Source: an uncultured Bacteroidota bacterium
Lineage (GTDB): Bacteria > Bacteroidota > Bacteroidia > Chitinophagales > Chitinophagaceae
Assembly: GCA_903933995.1 (NCBI GenBank)
Contig: CAIZMD010000032.1
Location: forward strand, 1 to 12,790
Reading direction: 5' to 3'
Length of the DNA: 12,790 bases
Part shown: in pieces, positions 6,519-12,790 of the stretch
How the letters are laid out: the number at the start of each line of letters is the position of its first letter
Position numbering within the stretch: position 1 is the first letter of the stretch
Position numbers and translations under genes: made by a program
The notes under the pieces: generated by a model
What the model saw: only the letters and a program-made list of their open reading frames with translations
Database searches by the model: none
What the model was told of the DNA's origin: nothing

Positions 6519-9433
6519 TAGGCCAATGCCTCATATAATATTTCCACTGGGTGCTTGGCTTTTATAGCCAATCCATCTTTGATCTGATGTCTACAACTTG
6601 TTCCAGTTGCTGCAATTATTACCTCATCTGGTTGTTTCCTGATTGTGGGTAATAGAACCAACTCACTAATTTGTTGAGAGAGTTCAAAATGTTCTTTCTC
6701 ATAACCAAAGGAGCCTGCCATACCGCAACAACCAGAGGGAATGAGAGATACCTGATAATTAGCAGGGGCAGCCAGAATTTGTAAGCTACTATCCATGGAT
6801 GCCACCGATTTCTGTTGGCAATGGCCATGCAATTGAATGCTCTTCTTGGTTTGTGTAAACTGTGTAGTTTGAATATTCCCCTTGGTCATTTCTTGCGCCA
6901 AGAATTCATCAATCAACAATGCGCGTTTGGCCAATATTTTGGATGCTTCTAATAAATGATCATCTACTAGGTCTGGATATTCATCTCTAAAGCATAGAAT
7001 AGCAGAAGGTTCAATGCCAATGAGTAAATGGTCATCACTGACAATAGAAGAAAGCAATTCCACATTGGTATTGGCAAATTTCTTGGCATCTCTAATCAAG
7101 CCTTTAGACATACTAGCCCTACCACTTTCTACGTGTTTGGGGATACTTACTTCATAACCTAATTTCTCTAATAGCAGGATGGCTTTAATGCCAATTTCTG
7201 TATCATTATAGTTTGTGAACTCATCACAGAACAAATAGACTTTTCTTCCGCTGTTGGAATTTGGTTTTGGATGTTTTGCAAACCAAGCAGCTAAGGTTTG
7301 ATGATGCAGTGTAGGTAGGGAGCGGTTAGGTGCAAAACCCACCGTTTTTTTGATCAGTCCACCAATGGTTTTATTGGTGATCATAAAATTATACAAGCCT
7401 GGCACCAAGGATCCCAGTTTTGACAAAGTTGCAAAATTGGCTATTAGTCTTGAACGCAGGGGTACTCCATTCTCATCATAATAATGTTGCAAGAATTCTG
7501 CCTTTAATTTGGCCATGTCTACATTAGAAGGACATTCAGACTTACAACCCTTGCAACTAAGGCATAGATCCATAACCTCATAAATTTCTTTATGGTTAAA
7601 CCTATTAACCTTATCTGAATGCGTTAAAAACTCTCTTAAAATATTGGCCCTAGCCCTAGTGGTATCTTTTTCATTGCGAGTAGCCATAAAAGAGGGGCAC
7701 ATGGTACCACCAGATAAAGCAGTCTTTCTACAATCCCCAGAACCATTGCATTGTTCTGCGTGTTGCAATACGTCTTGGTCATGGTATCTAAATACGGTAT
7801 TGAACTTTGGGGTTTGTTGGCCAGGCTCATACCGCAACATAGAATTCATGGATGGTGTATCTACAATTTTATTGGGATTAAATATGTTTTTGGGATCCCA
7901 AAGGTTTTTGACTTGTTTTAAAAGGGCATAGTTCTTAGGGCCCACCATCTGTTCAATAAATTCGCCACGTAAACGACCATCTCCGTGTTCTCCACTAAGT
8001 GATCCATCGTATTTTTTTACCAATGTGGCAATCTCTTCCGCAATCACTCTGAATAGTCTATTGCCTTCTTCTGTTTTTAAATTGATAATGGGTCTTAAGT
8101 GGATTTCTCCAGAACCCGCATGGGCATAGTGTACAGAATATAAACCATGCTTTTTCAAGATCTCATTAAAGTCTCTAATATAGGCAGGCAGGTCATGCAC
8201 GTCTACTGCAGTGTCTTCAATAACTGGCACTGCTTTGGCGTCTCCAGGAAGATTACTTAATAAACCCAAACCTGCTTTGCGCAGGGTCCAGATCTTTTTA
8301 GTATCAGCACCAAAGAGTAAAGGAAAATGGTAACCTAATCCAGCAGCACGCATATCTTTTTCAACCAATACTGCCAAGGTTTGAATTTCTTCCCTGGTTT
8401 CTTTGGCAAATTCAATCACCAGGATAGCGCCTGGATCACCTTGTACAAAAAAGCGATTCTTGCTTTGTTCAATATTATCCTTGGTGCATTCTAAGATATA
8501 ATGGTCAATTAACTCGCTGGCACTTGGACCATACTGCAAGGCAATCAGGTTGGCTCTTAAAGATTCGTCAATGCTATTAAAGTGAACGCAAAGCAATCCA
8601 ATCTCTTTGGGTGGTTGGGGTACCACATTTAATTTAATCTCGGTGATAAAGGCCAAAGTACCTTCTGAACCTGCAATTAATTTACAAAAATTAAAATCGG
8701 CCTCGCCAGCAGTAAATGGGGCAGATTCTAATAACAGATCAATAGCATAACCCGTATTCCTGCGTTCTACTGATTTTTTGGGAAATTCTTTTCTAATTTC
8801 TACTTGGTGATCATAATTACCCAACATGGTTCTGGTAGATCTATAAATAGCACCCTCCAGTCCCCCTAATTCGCATTTGGCATGGAATTCGTCTAGTGAA
8901 AGCGCTCCAAACACTGCTTCAGTACCATCACTAAGCAAGGCTTTTACTTCTAATAAATGCTCTCTAGTGCTTCTATAAACTACTGAATTGGAACCACAGG
9001 AATTATTACCCACCATGCCACCAATCATGGCCCTATTGGCCGTTGAAGTTTCAGGACCAAAAAAGAGACCATGGGGTTTGAGATAAAGGTTCAATTCGTC
9101 TCTAATAACCCCTGGTTGCACCCGTACCCATTGTTCATCCTTATTTAGTTCAAGGATGGCTGTGAAATATTTGGATACATCAACTATAATACCGTTTCCA
9201 ACCACCTGACCTGCAAGAGAAGTACCGGCAGTTCTTGGAATCAGTGAAGTATGGTGTTGATTGGCAAATTGTATCAGTTGCTTGATTCCGTTCTCAGACC
9301 TTGGCATTGCTACTGCCAAAGGCATTTCCCTATATGCAGATGCATCCGTAGCATACAGGGTTCGCATGGTTGTATCAAAAAATAAGTCTCCGTCAAATTC
9401 TTTTTTAAACTGGTTTAATTGCTGCTCCATCAT
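6518..9433 (-). CDS. FAD-linked and Fe-S oxidoreductase (YdiJ / D-2-hydroxyacid dehydrogenase type)
   Basis: A 971-residue fusion of a GlcD-like flavin domain and a GlpC-like iron-sulphur domain, expected to oxidise a D-2-hydroxyacid (D-lactate, D-2-hydroxyglutarate or similar) and pass electrons toward the respiratory chain from the cytoplasmic side. The FAD-binding PCMH domain shows IPRTAGTSLAGQVVGNG near 65-81 and GPETSTANRAMIGGMVGNNS near 126-145. The oxidase cap carries HAGSGEIHLRP (438-448) and GEHGDGRLRG (481-490). The Fe-S part has Cys562, Cys568 and Cys579 of CNGSGDC...MCPSF, then CLSCKGCKSECP with Cys624, 627, 630 and 634. A CCG-type motif follows at 902-904 (SGCCGMAGSFG), with HGHCQQKS at 869-876. 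This layout and length match E. coli YdiJ better than two-subunit glycolate oxidase. The substrate cannot be decided from sequence. There is no signal peptide. Confidence 0.88.
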   Translation of the reverse strand: MMEQQLNQFKKEFDGDLFFDTTMRTLYATDASAYREMPLAVAMPRSENGIKQLIQFANQHHTSLIPRTAGTSLAGQVVGNGIIVDVSKYFTAILELNKDEQWVRVQPGVIRDELNLYLKPHGLFFGPETSTANRAMIGGMVGNNSCGSNSVVYRSTREHLLEVKALLSDGTEAVFGALSLDEFHAKCELGGLEGAIYRSTRTMLGNYDHQVEIRKEFPKKSVERRNTGYAIDLLLESAPFTAGEADFNFCKLIAGSEGTLAFITEIKLNVVPQPPKEIGLLCVHFNSIDESLRANLIALQYGPSASELIDHYILECTKDNIEQSKNRFFVQGDPGAILVIEFAKETREEIQTLAVLVEKDMRAAGLGYHFPLLFGADTKKIWTLRKAGLGLLSNLPGDAKAVPVIEDTAVDVHDLPAYIRDFNEILKKHGLYSVHYAHAGSGEIHLRPIINLKTEEGNRLFRVIAEEIATLVKKYDGSLSGEHGDGRLRGEFIEQMVGPKNYALLKQVKNLWDPKNIFNPNKIVDTPSMNSMLRYEPGQQTPKFNTVFRYHDQDVLQHAEQCNGSGDCRKTALSGGTMCPSFMATRNEKDTTRARANILREFLTHSDKVNRFNHKEIYEVMDLCLSCKGCKSECPSNVDMAKLKAEFLQHYYDENGVPLRSRLIANFATLSKLGSLVPGLYNFMITNKTIGGLIKKTVGFAPNRSLPTLHHQTLAAWFAKHPKPNSNSGRKVYLFCDEFTNYNDTEIGIKAILLLEKLGYEVSIPKHVESGRASMSKGLIRDAKKFANTNVELLSSIVSDDHLLIGIEPSAILCFRDEYPDLVDDHLLEASKILAKRALLIDEFLAQEMTKGNIQTTQFTQTKKSIQLHGHCQQKSVASMDSSLQILAAPANYQVSLIPSGCCGMAGSFGYEKEHFELSQQISELVLLPTIRKQPDEVIIAATGTSCRHQIKDGLAIKAKHPVEILYEALA

Positions 9434-9460
9434 GTCTGTTTACCTGCTAATCAATGTTCG

Positions 9461-9468
9461 CGAATTTA
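9461..9468 (-). promoter_or_regulatory. Possible -7 element for the FAD/Fe-S oxidoreductase
   Basis: On the minus strand the sequence is TAAATTCG, one mismatch (TTCG for TTTG) from the Bacteroidota -7 consensus. It lies 27 bases upstream of the ATG at 9433, a sensible leader length. No -33 TTTG is found at the expected spacing. Confidence 0.3.
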
Positions 9469-9600
9469 CAACCTTTCTTTTTTAGTGATGAAATAGGTTT
9501 TTTTTAAATATACCCGATAGTTGGTATTGTTTAAGCTTTGAAAACCATGTTCTTTTACAATATCAAAGACGATTGCTTGAACCCATGGTTTGGGTATCGG
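9466..9600 (-). other. 44-codon open frame without a start codon; possible gene remnant
   Basis: Between two stops on the minus strand lies an uninterrupted 44-codon frame whose translation looks protein-like: it runs through KPWVQAIVFDIVKEHGFQ and NNTNYRVYLKKTYF and ends KKERL. It contains no ATG, GTG or usable TTG start, and the frame upstream is closed by TAA at 9601-9603. It could be the decayed 3' end of a lost gene, or chance in AT-rich DNA. It overlaps the putative promoter of the oxidoreductase. I do not recognise a family. Confidence 0.2.
9514..9600 (+). ncRNA. Candidate structured RNA (nested inverted repeats)
   Basis: CCGATA at 9514-9519 pairs with TATCGG at 9595-9600. Inside this, AAACCATGTTC at 9542-9552 pairs with GAACCCATGGTTT at 9579-9591, giving 11 pairs with a two-base bulge. 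Within its loop CAAT (9558-9561) can pair with ATTG (9572-9575). The result is an extended, bulged rod of about 87 bases, on the strand whose strong terminator ends at 9694. A TAAGCTTTG at 9532-9540 resembles a -7 box with one extra base, but no clear promoter is seen. It recalls 6S-like rods only in general shape, and I cannot match it to a known RNA family. Confidence 0.3.
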
Positions 9601-9658
9601 TTATTTGAGTGAATTTTTAATCTGTACCCTTTTTAAAGTATTTGTTAGCTCCCAATGT

Positions 9659-9694
9659 AATAACGGTTTTCCGCAAGGAAGACCGTTATTTTTT
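9659..9694 (+). terminator. Strong intrinsic terminator, better formed on the + strand
   Basis: AATAACGGTTTTCC (9659-9672) pairs with GGAAGACCGTTATT (9677-9690) as 14 continuous pairs closed by a GCAA tetraloop, and T-rich sequence follows to 9694 (six T at 9689-9694). On the + strand the one irregular pair is a tolerated G-U and the loop is a GNRA type. On the minus strand that pair becomes an A-C mismatch and no T-tract follows. Its right arm overlaps the stop codon of the minus-strand gene (9686-9688), which it may also terminate less efficiently. Confidence 0.75.
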
Positions 9695-11470
9695 GGTGGG
9701 TACAAACAACGGACCCGCAAAACAAGGGTAGGCCCTAATTTTATAAATGCCATCTTCATAATAGGCTTCTGACCAACAATATTTGGATCCTGGTGTATCA
9801 TCATTTTTCATTTGAGGAACATACCAAAGCACCAAGTCAGTTTGTTGAATATTTTCGGGTTTGGGGTCTATGAATTTTTCTGGTCCTTGCTGATAGTCTG
9901 TGTTGCAACAGGGCCCAATGGTTAACATATCTGTGGCTCCTTCATCCTTGTCTAAATGGTTCTTGGTTACATAGAAATAAGCGTTGTCTCCACGGCCCCC
10001 ATCATTAAATTGTCCTTGTCCTGGTTGAATATAATAGCCATCTTGGCCATTGGTATTGATCCGGTATTGACTACCATTTTTGTCATACTGGGTAAGGCTA
10101 TTTTGTAATTGCCAGCCCTCTTTTGTCCAAGGTTTCCAATCTTGTTGCTGCCATTCAAAAAAGTTCTGTTGATTTCCTGCAAAAGCAATTCTAAACACGG
10201 GTCTGTAAGTACCATTGTTGCCACAACCTCTTCCTATACTGGCACAACTAACCCTAAATCTTCCGTCTTTGTAAAAGAAATAGCGCTGAGAATAACTGTA
10301 ATTGCAAGGCGCTGGCCAGAGTTCACTAAAGTATTTTTGTTCCAATACAAATCCTACTGTGGAATCTCCTTCTACCAAGTCAAAAATCTGTGGTGGCTCC
10401 GTAGCTACTACGGCAGATTGACTAAAAATGGGACAACCTACGGCATCACTATAGCCAAATCCTTCTGTACCTGAATAGCTCACATGCCAGTCTACCAATT
10501 TGGCGCTATTCAACACCCTTTTTGGACCATATTGTACATTGCTAATCATCAGACCATCAGAACTGGTAAGCAAATAATCCATTTGCCATCCATATTTTCT
10601 GAGTTGGCTTACTTTATCACAAAAGCAATCAGCAATATTTTCATTTTGCAACCGTCTTTCAGTCATAGGTGTTTTCAAACTATCTTCTCCCGTATTGGTC
10701 CATCTAACACCCACAACACGGTTATCCGTTAAGTCTACAATGGCCCATAACGCCCTTGTGCCTTGAACAAAAGTGGGAGCCACACATAAATGCATGCTTC
10801 TCTCACACTTGGTTCTATTTAATGCAGTTCTAGTTGAACTCATGATGGCCTGATTCATGCCAGGTTTAAATCCCAAGGCTTTGGCTACTTCGGGTGAATG
10901 AATGGCAATAGTGGTGGCTAAATCCACCAGTCTTTTGGGAAGGTCTGGTTGGGTTTGAGGATAATGTGTTACCGACAAAACTTTATGTGAAAAAATGTCT
11001 ACTATGCCAACCGTAGTTAGGTTAAAGGCATAGTTGTACATTTCAACCCTGGCAAGGGTTCCAGGCAAGAACGGGGTACCTGGTTTTACATCGCCCGGCC
11101 GGGCTGGATAAACCCCAAAGATTTCATTAAATAGTTTTTTCTTATCCGCTTTATTTTTTACATAAAGTGTAAAAAGAGAATCTGATAAAGCAATTTGTTG
11201 GGCCAGCATAAAATTGGCTGGTGCATTGTGAATCTCCAATAATTTCACCGGCATTTCTTGACTCAAAGTGGCTTTAATTTCTTTTTTTCTATCAAGTGCA
11301 TATTGGTTTGTGTCTGTACTAGCTGGTTCTAATAATCCCTTTTTAAATTCGTTTACATATCCACCTGTAGGAAGCGTTTGTTTTGTTTTTTTTCCTGTTT
11401 GTGCCAACACAAAAAAGGGCATCAAAAAAATGACGCTCATCATAGTGGTATGGAATGGATGTTTGGTCAT
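9686..11470 (-). CDS. Secreted copper-amine-oxidase-fold protein lacking the copper ligands
   Basis: A 594-residue exported protein with signal peptide 1-23 (MMSVIFLMPFFVLAQ, cleavage near Ala23). Residues about 140-260 resemble the small N2/N3 domains of copper amine oxidases (ARVEMYNYAFNLTTVGIVDI). From about 295 the catalytic domain aligns by eye: DGLMISNVQYG with the oxidases' EGLVL-x-N-V-x-Y segment, RVLNSAKLVDWHV with RASIAEMVVPYG, GFGYSDAVGCP with the YG-x-G...GCDC segment, and CNYSYSQRYFFYKDGRFRV (389-407) with the quinone-site block GNYDYGFYWYLYLDGTIEF. DLVLWYV (545-551) matches the C-terminal DIVVWHT. The Asn390-Tyr391 pair is kept. The HxH copper motif is replaced (TYRPVF, 421-426), the third His is absent, and the FD-x-GEYG base motif reads SYSGTEGFG. 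Twelve cysteines may form disulphides. Amine oxidation by the standard mechanism is therefore unlikely. It follows the di-haem gene by one base. Confidence 0.7.
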   Translation of the reverse strand: MTKHPFHTTMMSVIFLMPFFVLAQTGKKTKQTLPTGGYVNEFKKGLLEPASTDTNQYALDRKKEIKATLSQEMPVKLLEIHNAPANFMLAQQIALSDSLFTLYVKNKADKKKLFNEIFGVYPARPGDVKPGTPFLPGTLARVEMYNYAFNLTTVGIVDIFSHKVLSVTHYPQTQPDLPKRLVDLATTIAIHSPEVAKALGFKPGMNQAIMSSTRTALNRTKCERSMHLCVAPTFVQGTRALWAIVDLTDNRVVGVRWTNTGEDSLKTPMTERRLQNENIADCFCDKVSQLRKYGWQMDYLLTSSDGLMISNVQYGPKRVLNSAKLVDWHVSYSGTEGFGYSDAVGCPIFSQSAVVATEPPQIFDLVEGDSTVGFVLEQKYFSELWPAPCNYSYSQRYFFYKDGRFRVSCASIGRGCGNNGTYRPVFRIAFAGNQQNFFEWQQQDWKPWTKEGWQLQNSLTQYDKNGSQYRINTNGQDGYYIQPGQGQFNDGGRGDNAYFYVTKNHLDKDEGATDMLTIGPCCNTDYQQGPEKFIDPKPENIQQTDLVLWYVPQMKNDDTPGSKYCWSEAYYEDGIYKIRAYPCFAGPLFVPTKK

Positions 11471-11471
11471 G

Positions 11472-12566
11472 TTATTGCTTTTTGAAAGGGTCTTTCCAGT
11501 TTTCTAAACCTAGGTTACTGGTATCGGTCAATGCATTTAGAAAAGCCAACAACTGTTGTTTTTCTAAACTACTCAATTGAAAACCTTTGATGAATTTACT
11601 CTTGTTCGGGTGCTTACTACCATCGCCTTTAAAGGGCCCTTCTGAAATAGTTCTTCCTCCAGCTGCATAAATGTCAATCATTTCTGAAATGGTTGATACT
11701 GATCCATTATGCGTATAGGGTGCCGTCAATAATACATTTTTCAAAGAAGGAATTCTAAATTTTCCACGGTCTTCAACTTGGCCAGTTAAGTCAAATAAAC
11801 CTTGGTCTTGAGAAGGATAATTGCCCGAAATATTGTACAATCCTGTATTGGCGTAGACCAGATCTTGGTGTTGAGAAATTGTTGGATAATCATGACAACG
11901 GGCACATTGCAATCTTTCTGATTGATACAATTTCAAACCCGCTAATTCTTGTGTATTCAAAGCTTTTTTCTCTCCTTTTAAATACCTATCATACTTGGAA
12001 TTGAAACTAGTGAGCGTGGTCTCATAAGCGGCAATGGCATTGATAATATTATCTAGTTGAATGGGGGAGGACTGATTGGGAAATGCTTGTTTAAAAGCTT
12101 TTTGATAATAAGGGTCAAGGGCAATATTGCTTAATACCAATGTTTCATGCCCTTTGATACCCAATTCTCTTGGGTCTTCATTAAACATAGGATTGCGCAT
12201 CTGTTGTGCCAGTCCATGAATACTACTATCGGCCCAGGTTAAATGTTTTAAGAAAACAACATTAATCAGAGATGGTGCATTGTGCTTAACATTAAAGCCA
12301 TCCGTACCTGCAGAAGTCCTATATCCATCTGAAAAACAAAACTTGGGGTCATGACAGGAGGCACATGATTTTTGTTGGTTATAAGAGAGTCGATTGTCAA
12401 AAAATAACCAACGACCTAATGTTATTTTTGCAGCCGCAATATTTTTTTTTGGTTGTTCTTGCTTATTATTTTTAAACACATAAAATGAGCAAACTACAAT
12501 CATCAAACCAATAAGGGAAATTCCCATGCTGGTCTTTTGAATAGTTTGCAAAAAGGAATATTTCAT
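11472..12566 (-). CDS. Membrane-anchored di-haem c-type protein, MauG/cytochrome c peroxidase family
   Basis: A 364-residue protein with an N-terminal membrane anchor (about 14-31, MGISLIGLMIVVCSFYVF) and a periplasmic di-haem domain. Cys26 lacks a proper lipobox. It opens with the family signature LGRWLFFDNRLS (50-61). The two haem-c sites are C68-A-S-C71-H72 and C221-A-R-C224-H225. Trp111, in HLTWADS, sits where the inter-haem tryptophan of this family lies. The C-terminal segment FRIPSLKNVLLTAPYTHNGS (270-289) leads into EMIDIYAAGG, placing Tyr300 where MauG has its Tyr294 haem ligand and classical peroxidases have Met. Family members either reduce hydrogen peroxide or, like MauG, oxidise residues of a partner protein through high-valent iron. 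The Tyr favours the MauG-like branch, though many uncharacterised Bacteroidota homologues share it. Ten bases separate it from the upstream gene and one base from the downstream amine-oxidase-like gene: clearly one operon. Confidence 0.9.
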   Translation of the reverse strand: MKYSFLQTIQKTSMGISLIGLMIVVCSFYVFKNNKQEQPKKNIAAAKITLGRWLFFDNRLSYNQQKSCASCHDPKFCFSDGYRTSAGTDGFNVKHNAPSLINVVFLKHLTWADSSIHGLAQQMRNPMFNEDPRELGIKGHETLVLSNIALDPYYQKAFKQAFPNQSSPIQLDNIINAIAAYETTLTSFNSKYDRYLKGEKKALNTQELAGLKLYQSERLQCARCHDYPTISQHQDLVYANTGLYNISGNYPSQDQGLFDLTGQVEDRGKFRIPSLKNVLLTAPYTHNGSVSTISEMIDIYAAGGRTISEGPFKGDGSKHPNKSKFIKGFQLSSLEKQQLLAFLNALTDTSNLGLENWKDPFKKQ

Positions 12567-12576
12567 GTGTTGTTAA

Positions 12577-12790
12577 TTAATACAAATTTACCAGTTCCCA
12601 TTTTTTGGCATTTTGATTCCATTTAAAATCATAGACTGTTTCTGGTTTTTCACTAGATGCCTGTAAATTAAAATTGAAAGCAATACCATTGATACTGAGG
12701 ATTCCATTAGTAAACCTGATTTTCCTAGCTTTATCATCGCCCCTTGGGCCTAAGCCATCTAAACTCAATTCCAATTGCAAAGTCTTTTTA
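12577..12790 (-). CDS. C-terminal part of an unknown protein, 5' end outside the window
   Basis: The frame is open to the right edge, so only the last 70 or so residues are seen; the internal TTG at 12780 is not a convincing start. The fragment alternates short beta strands (LQLELSLDGLG, KIRFTNGILSINGIAFNFNL) and ends WNQNAKKWELVNLY. The look is of a small beta domain of a periplasmic or secreted protein, but no family is recognised. It is the first visible gene of the operon with the di-haem protein (10-base gap) and the amine-oxidase-like protein, so its full sequence could say what the cluster does. Confidence 0.65.
   Translation of the reverse strand, partial: KKTLQLELSLDGLGPRGDDKARKIRFTNGILSINGIAFNFNLQASSEKPETVYDFKWNQNAKKWELVNLY

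Noticed and set aside
6518..9433. Reading the atypical first Fe-S motif (CNGSGDC...MCP) as a damaged cluster
   Set aside because: This spacing is, as far as I recall, normal for the YdiJ-like FAD/Fe-S fusion family, and the second motif CLSCKGCKSECP is complete, so nothing points to inactivation.
9601..9804. Alternative minus frame of 67 codons across the end of the amine-oxidase-like gene and the hairpin
   Set aside because: It overlaps the real gene's C-terminus in another frame and runs through the terminator hairpin; there is no initiation context or recognisable sequence.
11472..11572. Lipoprotein or classical peroxidase label for the di-haem protein based on Cys26 and the two CXXCH motifs alone
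   Set aside because: The residues before Cys26 (IVV) do not make a lipobox, and the presence of Tyr rather than Met at the C-terminal haem position makes a plain peroxide-scavenging label unsafe.
1..12790. CRISPR arrays, insertion sequences, tRNA or rRNA genes, phage genes
   Set aside because: No regularly spaced direct repeats, transposase motifs, terminal inverted repeats with target duplications, or conserved RNA-gene sequences were found on either strand.

Overview
The window looks like chromosome from a Bacteroidota bacterium, most likely of the Chitinophagaceae type. Four things point there: AT-leaning, lysine-rich coding sequence; almost no Shine-Dalgarno sites; -7 boxes of the Bacteroidota form TAnnTTTG (for example TACTTTTG at 5199-5206 and TAGCTTTG at 6142-6149); and family variants common in that phylum, such as the HPHGDASIGDAL segment of topoisomerase IV subunit A. 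No insertion sequence, tRNA, rRNA or CRISPR array is visible.

Layout. Positions 1-3918 (+) form a tight co-directional block: a 5'-truncated DUF1835/DUF3658 protein, a YaeR/GloA2-type VOC metalloprotein, a small cupin, and topoisomerase IV subunit A (parC). A convergent secreted protein of unknown function (3915-5090, -) shares a TTAA with parC that encodes both stop codons. Divergent from it is a CvfB-like S1-domain RNA-binding protein (5224-6066, +). Next comes a compact regulated unit (6114-6518, +): an 18-bp perfect palindrome where the -33 box should be, a -7 box, a structured leader with a 14-codon ORF, a 72-codon basic small-protein gene, and a 36-bp perfect palindrome that serves as a bidirectional terminator. 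On the other side of that terminator, read leftward, is a 971-residue FAD/Fe-S oxidoreductase of the YdiJ / D-2-hydroxyacid dehydrogenase type.

Positions 9434-9685 contain no convincing gene. They do hold a nested inverted repeat and a strong hairpin-plus-T-tract whose asymmetries all favour the + strand, although no + strand gene precedes it. The right end (9686-12790, -) is one operon: the tail of an unknown protein, a membrane-anchored di-haem protein of the MauG/cytochrome c peroxidase family, and, one base later, a secreted protein that aligns by eye with copper amine oxidases but has lost the copper-binding histidines while keeping the Asn-Tyr of the quinone-cofactor site.

The most interesting proposal is this last pair. 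Canonical amine oxidases use copper to build their topaquinone from the Tyr of the N-Y-D/E motif. MauG-type di-haem enzymes build a different protein-derived quinone (tryptophan tryptophylquinone) on a partner protein. A copper-less amine-oxidase fold encoded next to a MauG-like enzyme suggests either haem-driven modification of the partner or a repurposed, catalytically dead scaffold. This is inference from motifs and gene order, not a demonstrated activity.
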